Positions 25,851 to 34,578 of a DNA stretch of 64,000 bases are shown here, piece after piece. The DNA comes from MM2 sp035460165. GTDB lineage: Bacteria; Pseudomonadota; Gammaproteobacteria; Burkholderiales; Methylophilaceae. Positions within the stretch are counted from its first letter, which is position 1. Each line of letters starts with the position of its first letter. Below the pieces are notes generated by a model. It did no database searches and was not told the origin of the DNA. It saw only the letters and a list, made by a program, of their open reading frames with translations. The translations under genes and the position numbers were made by a program. The DNA is taken from the NCBI GenBank assembly GCA_035460165.1, contig DATHWW010000019.1, forward strand, positions 1-64,000, written 5' to 3'.

Positions 25851-27417
25851 AACTTCTAAAAACAAACTTTTTTATCGTGGTTTGCATCCTGTCATCGGAT
25901 CAACCTCAGCCATCATGCTACTGCTATCGCTGCCAGCCAATGCCGCCGAGTGGGAATTCACCCCCACCCTGCAATTGAAGGAAACCTTCACCGATAACGT
26001 GCGCTTGTCGAACACGAACGAGGAAAGCGATTTCATTACCCAGGTCAATCCAGGCATCACCATCGTGGGTCTGGGGCCGCACCTGAGATTCAACACCCGC
26101 TATGTCATGCAGAATCTTTTCTATGCGAAAGAGCATGGCAGAAACGCAACCAATCACCAACTGGATGCCAATGGCAATGCGGAATTGCTGCCCGATCATT
26201 TATTTGTCGACGCGCAGGCCTCCATTAGCCAGCGCAGCACGTCTTCCTTCGGCCCGCAAAGCGAAGACAACACCAATATCACGAACAACCGCACCAACGT
26301 CGAGACCTACAGTTTCAGCCCCTACCTGCTTCATCATTTCAAGGACTTCGCCGACGCCGAACTGCGCTACACCCATGATTCGGTCAGCACGTCGGGCAGC
26401 GGCTCAGCCGTTTCCACCGAGCTTCAGGACAGCACATCGAACAGCATCCTGATGCGCCTGACCAGCGGCGACGATTTCCAGACTTTGGGCTGGGGCCTGT
26501 ATTACAACAAGCAGCGCATCGACTTCGATAGCGGCCAGGAAATTGACCAGGTAACCTATGGCGCGGACCTTCGTTATCGCCTCTCGCGGAAATTCAGCCT
26601 GCTTGCGAATGGGGGCTACGAGAAAAACGATTACCTCTCCATCACCGGCGACTCGGGCGGCTCCTTCTGGAAAGCCGGGTTCGACTGGACGCCTTCCCGC
26701 AGGACCAGCGTTGAAGCATTGGCGGGCAAACGCTATTACGGCGATTCATACTCCTTGAAGGCGAGTCACCGTTCACGCCGAACCGCATTCAATGTGAGCT
26801 ATAGCGAAGACGTCACGACGACCCGCGACCAGTTTCTACTGCCTGCCACGATAAGTACCGCAGCGCTCCTGGATCAACTCTGGACTTCCAGCATTCCCGA
26901 CCCCATCGTGCGGCAACAGATAGTGGCCGCGTTTATCAGCGAGAATGGACTGCCCGAGTCGCTGGCGGACTCGGTGAATTTCTTGACCAACCGTTTTTTC
27001 CTGCAAAAACGCTTCCAGGCGTCCGTGACCGTGACCGGCGCGAGAAACACCGGCGTGCTCAGCCTGTTCCACACCAAGCGTGAGGCACAAACGTCGCAAA
27101 GCTCGGACAGCGCCCTGCTCGGCGTCAGCGACTTCTCAGCCGATGACAACATCAAGCAGCGGGGTATCCAGGCACAGTGGATCCGGGAAGTCGGGCCGCG
27201 CACCCGCGCCAACCTGGGCGTATCGCTGATCGAGACCGAGGCCGTCACTACCGGCCGTGAAGACGAGGAAAAGACACTGAGGTTAGGTCTCACCAAGGAG
27301 CTTTTGTCCAATGTCAGAGGCGCGCTGGAACTGCGACGCAGGGACCGCGAGTCCACACAGGACGGTTCCGAATACAACGAAAATGCGGTAACAGCTTCGG
27401 TATTTATCACTTTCTAG
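25831..27417 (+). CDS. XrtA system-associated outer-membrane protein (beta-barrel)
   Basis: A 528-residue protein with a signal peptide ending at PANAAEW, then continuous amphipathic beta strands with aromatic ends through to the C-terminal ENAVTASVFITF. It matches the TIGR03016-type outer-membrane family found in nearly every exosortase A locus, whose precise role is unknown. Start choice: a GTG at 25819 is in frame, but the ATG at 25831 has a GGTGGGGA ribosome site. This site is embedded in codons for the Tyr-rich tail of the kinase, so the two are translationally coupled. Confidence 0.85.
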   Translation: MAITTTKTSKNKLFYRGLHPVIGSTSAIMLLLSLPANAAEWEFTPTLQLKETFTDNVRLSNTNEESDFITQVNPGITIVGLGPHLRFNTRYVMQNLFYAKEHGRNATNHQLDANGNAELLPDHLFVDAQASISQRSTSSFGPQSEDNTNITNNRTNVETYSFSPYLLHHFKDFADAELRYTHDSVSTSGSGSAVSTELQDSTSNSILMRLTSGDDFQTLGWGLYYNKQRIDFDSGQEIDQVTYGADLRYRLSRKFSLLANGGYEKNDYLSITGDSGGSFWKAGFDWTPSRRTSVEALAGKRYYGDSYSLKASHRSRRTAFNVSYSEDVTTTRDQFLLPATISTAALLDQLWTSSIPDPIVRQQIVAAFISENGLPESLADSVNFLTNRFFLQKRFQASVTVTGARNTGVLSLFHTKREAQTSQSSDSALLGVSDFSADDNIKQRGIQAQWIREVGPRTRANLGVSLIETEAVTTGREDEEKTLRLGLTKELLSNVRGALELRRRDRESTQDGSEYNENAVTASVFITF

Positions 27418-27426
27418 CGAACCGTC

Positions 27427-28476
27427 ATGTATGAATCCTACTATGGCCTTAGTGCCAAACCCTTCCAGTTAAAACCCGATCCGGATTTTTTCTTCGGCAG
27501 CAAGGGGCACAAGCGGGCGATGGCCTATCTGGAATACGGACTGGGGCAGCGAGAAGGATTCATCGTCATCACGGGGGAAGTCGGGGCGGGCAAGACCACG
27601 CTGGTGCGCAATCTTTTCCGCAAGCTGGAGTCCGAACGTATCGTTGCCGCGCAAATCGCCAACACCCACATCGACTCCGAAGACACCTTGCGCATGGTGA
27701 TCTCCGCCTTCGGCTTGCCTTTCGAAGACCTCAGCAAGGCTTCCCTGCTGACCAAGCTCGAGCAGTTCCTGTTGCAATGCGATCGGCAGGGGAAGCGTGT
27801 GCTGCTGGTTGTGGACGAAGCGCAGAATCTCTCGCCCCGCACGGTCGAGGAGTTGCGCATGCTTTCCAACTTCCAGACCGCCGATAATTCCTTGCTGCAG
27901 ATCTTCCTGCTGGGGCAACCCGAATTCCGTCAAACACTGCTGAGCGGCGACATGCAGCAACTGCTGCAACGCGTGATCGCCACCTACCACCTGGGGCCAA
28001 TGGATGCCACGGAAACGCAGGCTTATATCGAGCATCGCCTGCTCACCGTCGGTTGGAATGGCAATCCGTCACTGAATGACGATGCTTATGCCGCCATCTA
28101 CGAATACACCGGAGGGATTCCGCGCAAGATCAACACCCTGTGCGACCGGCTCTTCCTGATGGGCTATCTGGAGGAGATCCGCGACTTCGGCAGCGCGGAG
28201 GTCGAGGAAGTCATCCGCGATATCGGGCAAGAATTTGTACTGCCTGCGGGGGCGGGGGCTGCCTCCAAAGCTGTCCCCCATCCCACCTCGGCTCGCGGCG
28301 TTCCCTCCCCTGCCCACGATCAAACCGAGCAGTTGCCAAGCATTCAAGAAGCGCTGGATAGCATGGAGAAGAGGCTCGCCAAGATGGAGCGCTCGGTTAT
28401 CTCCGTGCTGACACTGCTCAAGAAAATACTCTCCCTGCCCAGCGTGAGAAATCTCGAACGCAAGGAGACAAACTAA
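27427..28476 (+). CDS. XrtA-associated ATPase (GspA/ExeA-like AAA protein)
   Basis: A 349-residue AAA ATPase beginning MYESYYGLSAKPFQLKPDPDFFF, the standard opening of this family. Walker A is GEVGAGKTT (residues 50-58), Walker B is VLLVVDEAQNLSP, and the sensor region includes GGIPRKINTLCDRLFLMGY. Beyond residue about 265 there is a Pro/Ala linker and a short amphipathic C-terminal helix, MEKRLAKMERSVISVLTLLKK. Relatives such as ExeA couple ATP hydrolysis to assembly of envelope machinery. Within XrtA loci this ATPase is a constant member with no proven role. It starts 10 bp after the barrel gene; the following 190 bp before the deacetylase hold no gene I can support. Confidence 0.9.
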   Translation: MYESYYGLSAKPFQLKPDPDFFFGSKGHKRAMAYLEYGLGQREGFIVITGEVGAGKTTLVRNLFRKLESERIVAAQIANTHIDSEDTLRMVISAFGLPFEDLSKASLLTKLEQFLLQCDRQGKRVLLVVDEAQNLSPRTVEELRMLSNFQTADNSLLQIFLLGQPEFRQTLLSGDMQQLLQRVIATYHLGPMDATETQAYIEHRLLTVGWNGNPSLNDDAYAAIYEYTGGIPRKINTLCDRLFLMGYLEEIRDFGSAEVEEVIRDIGQEFVLPAGAGAASKAVPHPTSARGVPSPAHDQTEQLPSIQEALDSMEKRLAKMERSVISVLTLLKKILSLPSVRNLERKETN

Positions 28477-28666
28477 TGTTTTCCGCGATATTTGCTTCCG
28501 CACAATCACCACCGCACGGCCCCTCGTGCAAGGGCTGCAATGCGGAGACATATCGCAACGGAATCTGCGGTGGTCCGGCACGCAGATTCCGCCATGATCC
28601 GGTCGCGGCATGCTGTGCCGCGAAGACTTCGGACTAACCGGACGATGACTTGCGGAGTTGACTATC

Positions 28667-29542
28667 ATGACGACACCCGCAGAAAAGGTACCAACAACTC
28701 GCGATCCGATACGCAATGCAATGACCATAGACGTGGAGGATTACTTCCAGGTCTCGGCCTTTGCCGCCCACATTCCCAGGGATAGCTGGCCTTCCCTGTC
28801 ATGCAGGGTGGAAGCAAACATCGATCGCATCCTCGCCCTGCTGGATGAGAACGGGGTCAAAGCAACATTCTTCACTCTCGGCTGGATTGCGGAGCGCTAC
28901 CCGCTCATGGTGCGCCTCATCGTGGACAACGGCCACGAACTGGCAAGCCACGGCCACGACCATTTACGCGTGACGGAGCAAAGTCCCGGCGAGTTTCAGG
29001 AAGACATCACCCGCAGCAAGAAACTCCTGGAAGACATCGGCGGCCAGGCAGTCATTGGTTATCGCGCGCCCAGTTTCTCGATCGGAACGGACAATCTCTG
29101 GGCGCTGGATGTCTTGCGCGAAGCGGAATACCGCTACAGCTCGAGCATTTACCCGATACGCCACGACCACTACGGCATGCCCGATGCGCCGCGATTCAAA
29201 TTCCATCCGCGCGGGCCGGACGGCCTGATCGAGCTGCCTGCTACTACGGCACAGTTATTCGGGCGCAACCTCCCGGCAGGCGGCGGCGGTTATTTCCGCT
29301 TGCTGCCGTACCGGCTTTCCCGCTGGCTGATGTACCGCGTCAACCATACTGACCGGCAACCCTGCATTTTCTATTTTCATCCGTGGGAGATCGATCCGGG
29401 ACAACCCAGGCAAAAGAATCTCTGCCTGAAAACCCGCTTCCGCCATTACGTCAATCTGGGGCGCACCGAAGCGCGCGTCCGCTCCTTGCTCCAGGATTTC
29501 CAGTGGGGTCGCGTCGACCGCATCTTCCTGGAGGATCGCTAG
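28667..29542 (+). CDS. XrtA system polysaccharide deacetylase
   Basis: A 291-residue NodB-family (CE4) deacetylase. Motifs run in order: TIDVEDYFQ (catalytic Asp plus the first metal Asp), ASHGHDHLR (the two metal His in H-x3-H), GYRAPSFS, and IFYFHPWEIDPGQP (catalytic His). The DVEDYF form is typical of the XrtA-linked subgroup. There is no signal peptide, so it should act in the cytoplasm or at the membrane on lipid-linked N-acetylated sugar. A TTG at 28658 is also in frame; the ATG at 28667 with GGAG nine bases upstream is preferred. Only two bases separate its stop from the FemAB-like gene. Confidence 0.92.
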   Translation: MTTPAEKVPTTRDPIRNAMTIDVEDYFQVSAFAAHIPRDSWPSLSCRVEANIDRILALLDENGVKATFFTLGWIAERYPLMVRLIVDNGHELASHGHDHLRVTEQSPGEFQEDITRSKKLLEDIGGQAVIGYRAPSFSIGTDNLWALDVLREAEYRYSSSIYPIRHDHYGMPDAPRFKFHPRGPDGLIELPATTAQLFGRNLPAGGGGYFRLLPYRLSRWLMYRVNHTDRQPCIFYFHPWEIDPGQPRQKNLCLKTRFRHYVNLGRTEARVRSLLQDFQWGRVDRIFLEDR

Positions 29543-29544
29543 CC

Positions 29545-30627
29545 ATGGATAACGGCGGTGCAGCGTTGCTCCAGGCAGTCAATACCGCAGAGGCTGCCCC
29601 TAGCACTACGATCGCATCGCTGACTCCCGCCGACTTCGGCAAATGGGACGCTTTTGTCGAAACCTGCCCGCAAGCCACGTTTTTTCATCGTGCCGGCTGG
29701 AAAACCGTTGTCGAGCAAGCTTTCGGCCATCGCACGCATTACCTGCTTGCGCAACGCAACGGCACCATCGTCGGCGTCCTGCCGCTCACGGAAATCAAAA
29801 GCCTGCTGTTCGGGCATGCCTTGATTTCGAATGCGTTTTGCGCCTACGGCGGCATTGCAGCCGCGGATGACGATGCCCGCGAAGCGCTCGACCAGCACGC
29901 TCAGACGTTGGCGCGGGAGCTGAATGTGAACCATATGGTCTATCGCCAGCTCCAGCCGCTTCATACCGACTGGGCGGGCCAGGATTTGTACTTCACCTTT
30001 CGCAAAGCTATCGACCCGGACCCCGAGCAAAACCTGCTGGCCGTTCCACGCAAGCAGCGGGCGATGATACGCAAAAGCATCAGCCATGGCCTCGTCAGCG
30101 AGTTGGACGACGATGTCGACCGCTTCTTTAATCTGTTTGCCGACAACGTGAAACGACACGGCACGCCGACCCTGCCCAAACGTTATTTTTCACTGCTGCG
30201 CGAAGTGTTCGGCAAGGACTGCGAAGTCCTGTCGGTGCTGCACCAGGGGCAACTGGTCAGCAGCGTGCTGACCTTCTATTTCAGGGATGAGGTGCTCCCC
30301 TACTACGCCGGCGACCGCGAGGATGCCCGGCATCTGGCGGCCAACGACTTCAAGTACTGGGAACTGATGCGCCGGGCATGCGAGCGCGGCTATCGGCTGT
30401 TCGACTACGGCCGCAGCAAACTGGGCACGGGGCAATACGATTTCAAGCGGCATTGGGGTTTCGAGCCGATGCCGCTGCATTACGAGTATTACCTGGTCAA
30501 CGCCCGCAGCGTGCCCCAGCACAACCCGCTCAATCCCAAGTACCGCTTGCCTATCCAGGTCTGGCGCATGCTGCCGACCGCGGTCGCCAACTTCCTGGGG
30601 CCGCATATCGTGAAAAACCTGGGATAA
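29545..30627 (+). CDS. FemAB-family XrtA/PEP-CTERM system-associated protein
   Basis: A 360-residue protein of the FemAB/BioF2-like acetyltransferase group. It has TPADFGKWDAFVETCPQATFFHRAGWKTVVEQAFGH at the N terminus, the RKQRAMIRKSISHGL basic segment, and the C-terminal LFDYGRSKLGTGQYDFKRHWGFEPMPLHYEY, typical of the XrtA-linked clade. FemAB enzymes transfer amino acids from aminoacyl-tRNA onto peptidoglycan precursors. For this clade an analogous transfer onto EPS or protein is inferred. It is one of three FemAB-like domains in the window (also 52212-54248 and 55550-56719). Start immediately after the deacetylase stop. Confidence 0.9.
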   Translation: MDNGGAALLQAVNTAEAAPSTTIASLTPADFGKWDAFVETCPQATFFHRAGWKTVVEQAFGHRTHYLLAQRNGTIVGVLPLTEIKSLLFGHALISNAFCAYGGIAAADDDAREALDQHAQTLARELNVNHMVYRQLQPLHTDWAGQDLYFTFRKAIDPDPEQNLLAVPRKQRAMIRKSISHGLVSELDDDVDRFFNLFADNVKRHGTPTLPKRYFSLLREVFGKDCEVLSVLHQGQLVSSVLTFYFRDEVLPYYAGDREDARHLAANDFKYWELMRRACERGYRLFDYGRSKLGTGQYDFKRHWGFEPMPLHYEYYLVNARSVPQHNPLNPKYRLPIQVWRMLPTAVANFLGPHIVKNLG

Positions 30628-30630
30628 GGC

Positions 30631-31863
30631 ATGGACGAACTGCTGTTACTGGTCCACCGCATTCCCTATCCGCCCAACAAGGGCGACAAGATCCGCTCTT
30701 ATCATTTGCTCAAGCATCTAGCACGTAACTTTCGGGTGCATCTGGGCGCATTCGTCGATGTCCCGGAAGATTGGGCATCCGCGCCTCCCCTAGGCAATAT
30801 GGTAACGGGCGGCATGAAACTCCTGCCCTTGAATCCACGCTGGGCCAAGCTGCGTAGCGCCTATGGATTGCTGAGCGGCGAGCCGCTCAGCCTCCCGTAT
30901 TATCGAAACAAAACGCTGCAAGATTGGGTGGATCGGTTGCTGGCAGACCGGCCGATACGCCATGTCGTGGTGTATTCGTCGGCTATGGCTCAATACCTCA
31001 CGGCATATCCTAAGCTGCATCGCGTCATTGATTTCGTGGATGTCGATTCCGACAAATGGGGGCAATATGCCGAGCGCAAACCCTGGCCGCTTAATTGGAT
31101 TTATCGCCGCGAAGCGCGCACGCTGCTGGCCTATGAGCGCCGCATCGCGGGCAGCTTCGAGGCATCCACCTTCGTCTCGCCAGCAGAGGCCGAGCTCTTT
31201 CTGCAACTGGCGCCCGAATGTGCCGGCCGCGTCGGCTATTACAGCAATGGTGTGGACATGGAGTATTTTTCACCGACACGAGGCCATCACAATCCCTACC
31301 CGCCCACTACGCGCGTACTGGTTTTTACCGGCGCGATGGACTACTGGGCCAATGTGGATGCCGTCGCCTGGTTTGTCCGCGAGGTATTTCCCGCGATCCA
31401 TGCGCAATTTCCCGATGTGCGGCTCTACATTGTCGGCTCCCGGCCCACGGCCGAAGTGCAGGCGCTAGCCAATGACGCCATCGTCGTAACCGGCAGCGTG
31501 CCGGATATCCGCCCCTACCTGGCCCACGCCCAACTTGCCGTGGCGCCGCTGCGCATCGCGCGCGGCATCCAGAACAAGGTGCTCGAAGCCATGTCCATGG
31601 CCAAACCGGTCGTGGTTTCGCCGCAGGCACTGGAAGGCATCACAGCGGAGCCCGGTCTTGAGGTACTGCTGGCACCGGACGCAGCCGCCTTCATCGCGCA
31701 TATTGCAACCCAGCTGTCGCAGCCTGACGAAGCACTGGGGCCAGCGGCGCGCCGGCGCGTGGAGCAGAGCTACAGCTGGGATAGCAGCCTGCAACGGATG
31801 GACCAGCTGCTCACGCAAGCGCCCACGGAGGCCATCCCGCCCATGCAACAGAGGCTGGCGTAA
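30631..31863 (+). CDS. XrtA system glycosyltransferase, family 4 (TIGR03087-like)
   Basis: A 410-residue GT-B enzyme. The N-terminal acceptor domain begins LLLLVHRIPYPPNKGDKIRSYHLLKHLAR. The C-terminal nucleotide-sugar domain has VLVFTGAMDYWANVDAV, DVRLYIVGSRP, and the E-x7-E-like region IARGIQNKVLEAMSMAKPVV. The opening sequence is distinctive for the glycosyltransferase found beside xrtA. It adds a sugar to the lipid-linked EPS repeat on the cytoplasmic face. The stop overlaps the xrtA start as TAATG, so the two are translationally coupled. Confidence 0.92.
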   Translation: MDELLLLVHRIPYPPNKGDKIRSYHLLKHLARNFRVHLGAFVDVPEDWASAPPLGNMVTGGMKLLPLNPRWAKLRSAYGLLSGEPLSLPYYRNKTLQDWVDRLLADRPIRHVVVYSSAMAQYLTAYPKLHRVIDFVDVDSDKWGQYAERKPWPLNWIYRREARTLLAYERRIAGSFEASTFVSPAEAELFLQLAPECAGRVGYYSNGVDMEYFSPTRGHHNPYPPTTRVLVFTGAMDYWANVDAVAWFVREVFPAIHAQFPDVRLYIVGSRPTAEVQALANDAIVVTGSVPDIRPYLAHAQLAVAPLRIARGIQNKVLEAMSMAKPVVVSPQALEGITAEPGLEVLLAPDAAAFIAHIATQLSQPDEALGPAARRRVEQSYSWDSSLQRMDQLLTQAPTEAIPPMQQRLA

Positions 31864-33425
31864 TGCCGCACGCCGCTCCAATGCTCACCTCGCGTCCGCC
31901 CGGCCGGCACTGGCGCGGCTATTTGGCATTGTTGATTGCGGCCCTCGTGATTCTGGTGTGGATCTATCGGGAAACGGCCTGGTCCCTGGTCGCCCTCTGG
32001 CAAAGCTCGGAAACCTACGCGCATGGCTTCGTGATTTATCCGGTCAGCCTTTATCTGATCTGGCGCGAGCGGGTTTACCTGGGCTCGATCACGCCCCGCC
32101 CCAACGTTCCGGCGCTCGCCGTCTTCGCGGCGCTCGGGCTGGGGTGGATGGTGGCCCAGTCCGCCGGGGTGCAGGTGGTCGCGCAATACATGTTCGTCGC
32201 GATGATACCCGCGCTCACCGCCGCCATCCTCGGCTTGCGCGTCGTACGCGCCATCGCCTTTCCGCTGGCTTTCACCCTGCTGGCCGTTCCTTTCGGCGAG
32301 ATCTTTATCTTGCCGCTGATCAATTTCACCGCGGATTTTACGGTGCTGGCACTGCAACTCACCGGCATTCCGATATTCCGCGAGGGCAATCACTTCACCA
32401 TCCCCAGCGGCAGATGGTCGGTGGTGGAAGCGTGCAGCGGACTGCGCTATCTCATTGCGTCGTTCACCCTGGGTTGCCTGTATGCCTATCTGACTTACCG
32501 CTCGCGCCTGCGCCAGCTCGTATTCATCGTGCTATCCATCATCGTACCTATCATCGCCAATGGCCTGCGCGCCTACCTGATCGTGATGCTGGGGCACTTG
32601 AGCAATATGCAGATTGCAGTGGGGGTCGATCACCTGATCTACGGTTGGCTGTTCTTCGGCCTGGTCATGCTGGCGCTGTTCTGGGCGGGCAGTTTCTGGC
32701 GTGAAGATGGTCAGGCGGCTGCGAAACGCAAGGCGGCTGCGTCCAACGGACTGGCCCGGATTGCCGTGGTTCCTCTGCGGAGAACCGCCGTGATTGGCGT
32801 CGCAGCGCTCGCAATCGCCTGGGCGCCGCATGCCTATCTGCATTTGCTGGAACGCCAGACCTTCAACCCAACGCCAGCCGCGCTGGCACTGCCGCAAGCC
32901 ATAGGCCCCTGGACGGCTGCATCCCCCGTCGCAAAACTGACGCCCAGCTCCCCTGGCGCGGCAAGCACCGTGCTGCAGGAGTATCGCAACGGTGACCAGG
33001 TCGTCGGCATTTACATCGCATTTTTCCGCAACCAGCACCAGGGAGCCGAGGCGGTGTCTTCCCGCAATCTTCTCGTCGATGAAAACCCGCGGGGCTGGAA
33101 CGTGACCGGGGAATCCATGCGCAACCTGGAGCTGGCCAATGCCCCCGGCAGCGTGCGGCAAAGCCGCCTGCTGCGCGGCACGCGCTACCTGCTGGCCTGG
33201 CAGTGGTATTGGCTCGGTGACGCACAAACCGCGAACGCGTTCCGCGCGAAATGGCTACAGGCAAAACAGCGCCTGCTGGGCACCAACAACGACGGCGCGA
33301 ATATCGTCGTTTTTGCCCCTTATGACACGCAGCCCGCACAAGCCGTGGCGACGATGGAAAGCTTTCTCGCCGCGGCCGCGCCGACAATACGGCAGAGTCT
33401 GCAGCAGGCCGGGGAACACAGATGA
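31863..33425 (+). CDS. xrtA: exosortase A with fused EpsI-type C-terminal domain
   Basis: A 520-residue multispanning membrane protease/transpeptidase that recognises the PEP motif of PEP-CTERM proteins. The exosortase part (about residues 20-280, seven to eight TM helices) contains the catalytic triad: Cys191 in VVEACSGLRYL, Arg236 in IANGLRAYLIV and His257 in GVDHLIYGW. Residues about 300-520 form a periplasmic EpsI domain (LPQAIGPWTA, YIAFFRNQHQGAEAVSSRNLL, WYWLGDAQTANAF). This is often a separate gene but commonly fused in XrtA. Its start overlaps the preceding stop, and its stop overlaps the next start (ATGA). Three likely substrates lie at 12230, 13374 and 19515. Confidence 0.97.
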   Translation: MPHAAPMLTSRPPGRHWRGYLALLIAALVILVWIYRETAWSLVALWQSSETYAHGFVIYPVSLYLIWRERVYLGSITPRPNVPALAVFAALGLGWMVAQSAGVQVVAQYMFVAMIPALTAAILGLRVVRAIAFPLAFTLLAVPFGEIFILPLINFTADFTVLALQLTGIPIFREGNHFTIPSGRWSVVEACSGLRYLIASFTLGCLYAYLTYRSRLRQLVFIVLSIIVPIIANGLRAYLIVMLGHLSNMQIAVGVDHLIYGWLFFGLVMLALFWAGSFWREDGQAAAKRKAAASNGLARIAVVPLRRTAVIGVAALAIAWAPHAYLHLLERQTFNPTPAALALPQAIGPWTAASPVAKLTPSSPGAASTVLQEYRNGDQVVGIYIAFFRNQHQGAEAVSSRNLLVDENPRGWNVTGESMRNLELANAPGSVRQSRLLRGTRYLLAWQWYWLGDAQTANAFRAKWLQAKQRLLGTNNDGANIVVFAPYDTQPAQAVATMESFLAAAAPTIRQSLQQAGEHR

Positions 33426-34573
33426 GCCGCGCCGATGCCCCGCTGATCGTTCACGTCATCCACCGCTTCGGCATCGGCGGCTTGGAGAACGGCGTCGTCA
33501 ACCTGATCAATCACATGCCGGAAGAGCGCTACCGGCATGCCATCGTCTGCCTGCAAGGCTATACCGACTTCCGCAAACGGCTGCAGCGGGAAAACGTCGC
33601 CATCCACGACATGGCGAAGCGGGACGGCCACGATCCACGCGTGTATTGGCGGCTGTTCCGGATTTTCCGGCAGCTGCGACCCGCCATCGTGCATACGCGC
33701 AACCTGTCGGCCATGGAAGTCCAGGCCATAGCGGCGCTGGCCGGCGTTCCCGGCCGCGTGCATGGAGAACATGGCCGCGACACCTACGACCTGCATGGCC
33801 GGAACCGCAAATACAATCTGTTGCGCCGACTGGTCCGCCCCTATATCGGCCACTACATCGCCGTCAGCAAAGACTTGCAGAACTGGCTCATGTCCGCGGT
33901 AGGCGTCAAGCGCGGCAATATCAGCCAGATCTACAACGGCGTGGACAGCATCCGCTTCCGCCCGGCGCAAACCCCACGTGCACAGCTCGGTCCGCCGGGA
34001 TTCTTTGATGAAAACAACATTGTCATCGGCAGCGTCGGGCGCATGGCCGCCGTCAAGGATTATCCCAACCTGGTCCAGGCATTTCTAAAGCTGCTGCACC
34101 AGGAGCCGGCCCTACGCGACCGTCTGCGCCTCCTTATCGTCGGCGGGGGAGAGGCCCGCGACACCTGCCTGCGCGTGATGAACCAGCATGGGGTCGGCCA
34201 ACTCGCCTGGCTCCCCGGCGAACGCAGCGACATTCCCGAGTTGATGGCTGCAATGGATATCTTCGTCCTGCCCTCGCTCGGCGAAGGCATCTCCAACACC
34301 ATACTGGAGGCGATGGCGACCGGCTTGCCGGTGATCGCAACGCGAGTGGGCGGCAACCCGGAACTGGTGCAGGAAGGCGTCACCGGCCGGCTGGTTCCTC
34401 CCGCCGACCCCGATGCGCTGGTGCAGACGCTATTGGAATATGTGCGTGACGCCGACCGGCGGCATGCGCATGGACGCGCCGCGCGAGAGATCATCGATCG
34501 CCAGTTCAGCATCCCGGCCATGGTGCAGGGCTACCTGTCGGTCTACGACCGCATGCCGAAGCGGGAAGGATAA
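33422..34573 (+). CDS. XrtA system glycosyltransferase, family 4 (TIGR03088-like)
   Basis: A 383-residue GT-B retaining glycosyltransferase. The N-terminal IVHVIHRFGIGGLENGVVNLINHMPEERYRHAIVCL is characteristic of the xrtA-adjacent clade. The C-terminal domain has IGSVGRMAAVKDYPNLVQAF and the donor-binding LPSLGEGISNTILEAMATGLPVIATRVGGNPELV with the paired Glu. It is likely to act on the growing EPS repeat unit. Its start overlaps the xrtA stop, and the amidotransferase follows five bases after its end. Confidence 0.93.
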   Translation: MSRADAPLIVHVIHRFGIGGLENGVVNLINHMPEERYRHAIVCLQGYTDFRKRLQRENVAIHDMAKRDGHDPRVYWRLFRIFRQLRPAIVHTRNLSAMEVQAIAALAGVPGRVHGEHGRDTYDLHGRNRKYNLLRRLVRPYIGHYIAVSKDLQNWLMSAVGVKRGNISQIYNGVDSIRFRPAQTPRAQLGPPGFFDENNIVIGSVGRMAAVKDYPNLVQAFLKLLHQEPALRDRLRLLIVGGGEARDTCLRVMNQHGVGQLAWLPGERSDIPELMAAMDIFVLPSLGEGISNTILEAMATGLPVIATRVGGNPELVQEGVTGRLVPPADPDALVQTLLEYVRDADRRHAHGRAAREIIDRQFSIPAMVQGYLSVYDRMPKREG

Positions 34574-34578
34574 GCAGC

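Noticed and set aside
28477..28666. Possible small gene between the ATPase and the deacetylase
   Set aside because: Open frames here lack ribosome sites and read as Arg/His-rich low-quality sequence; I treat it as a 190-bp spacer.
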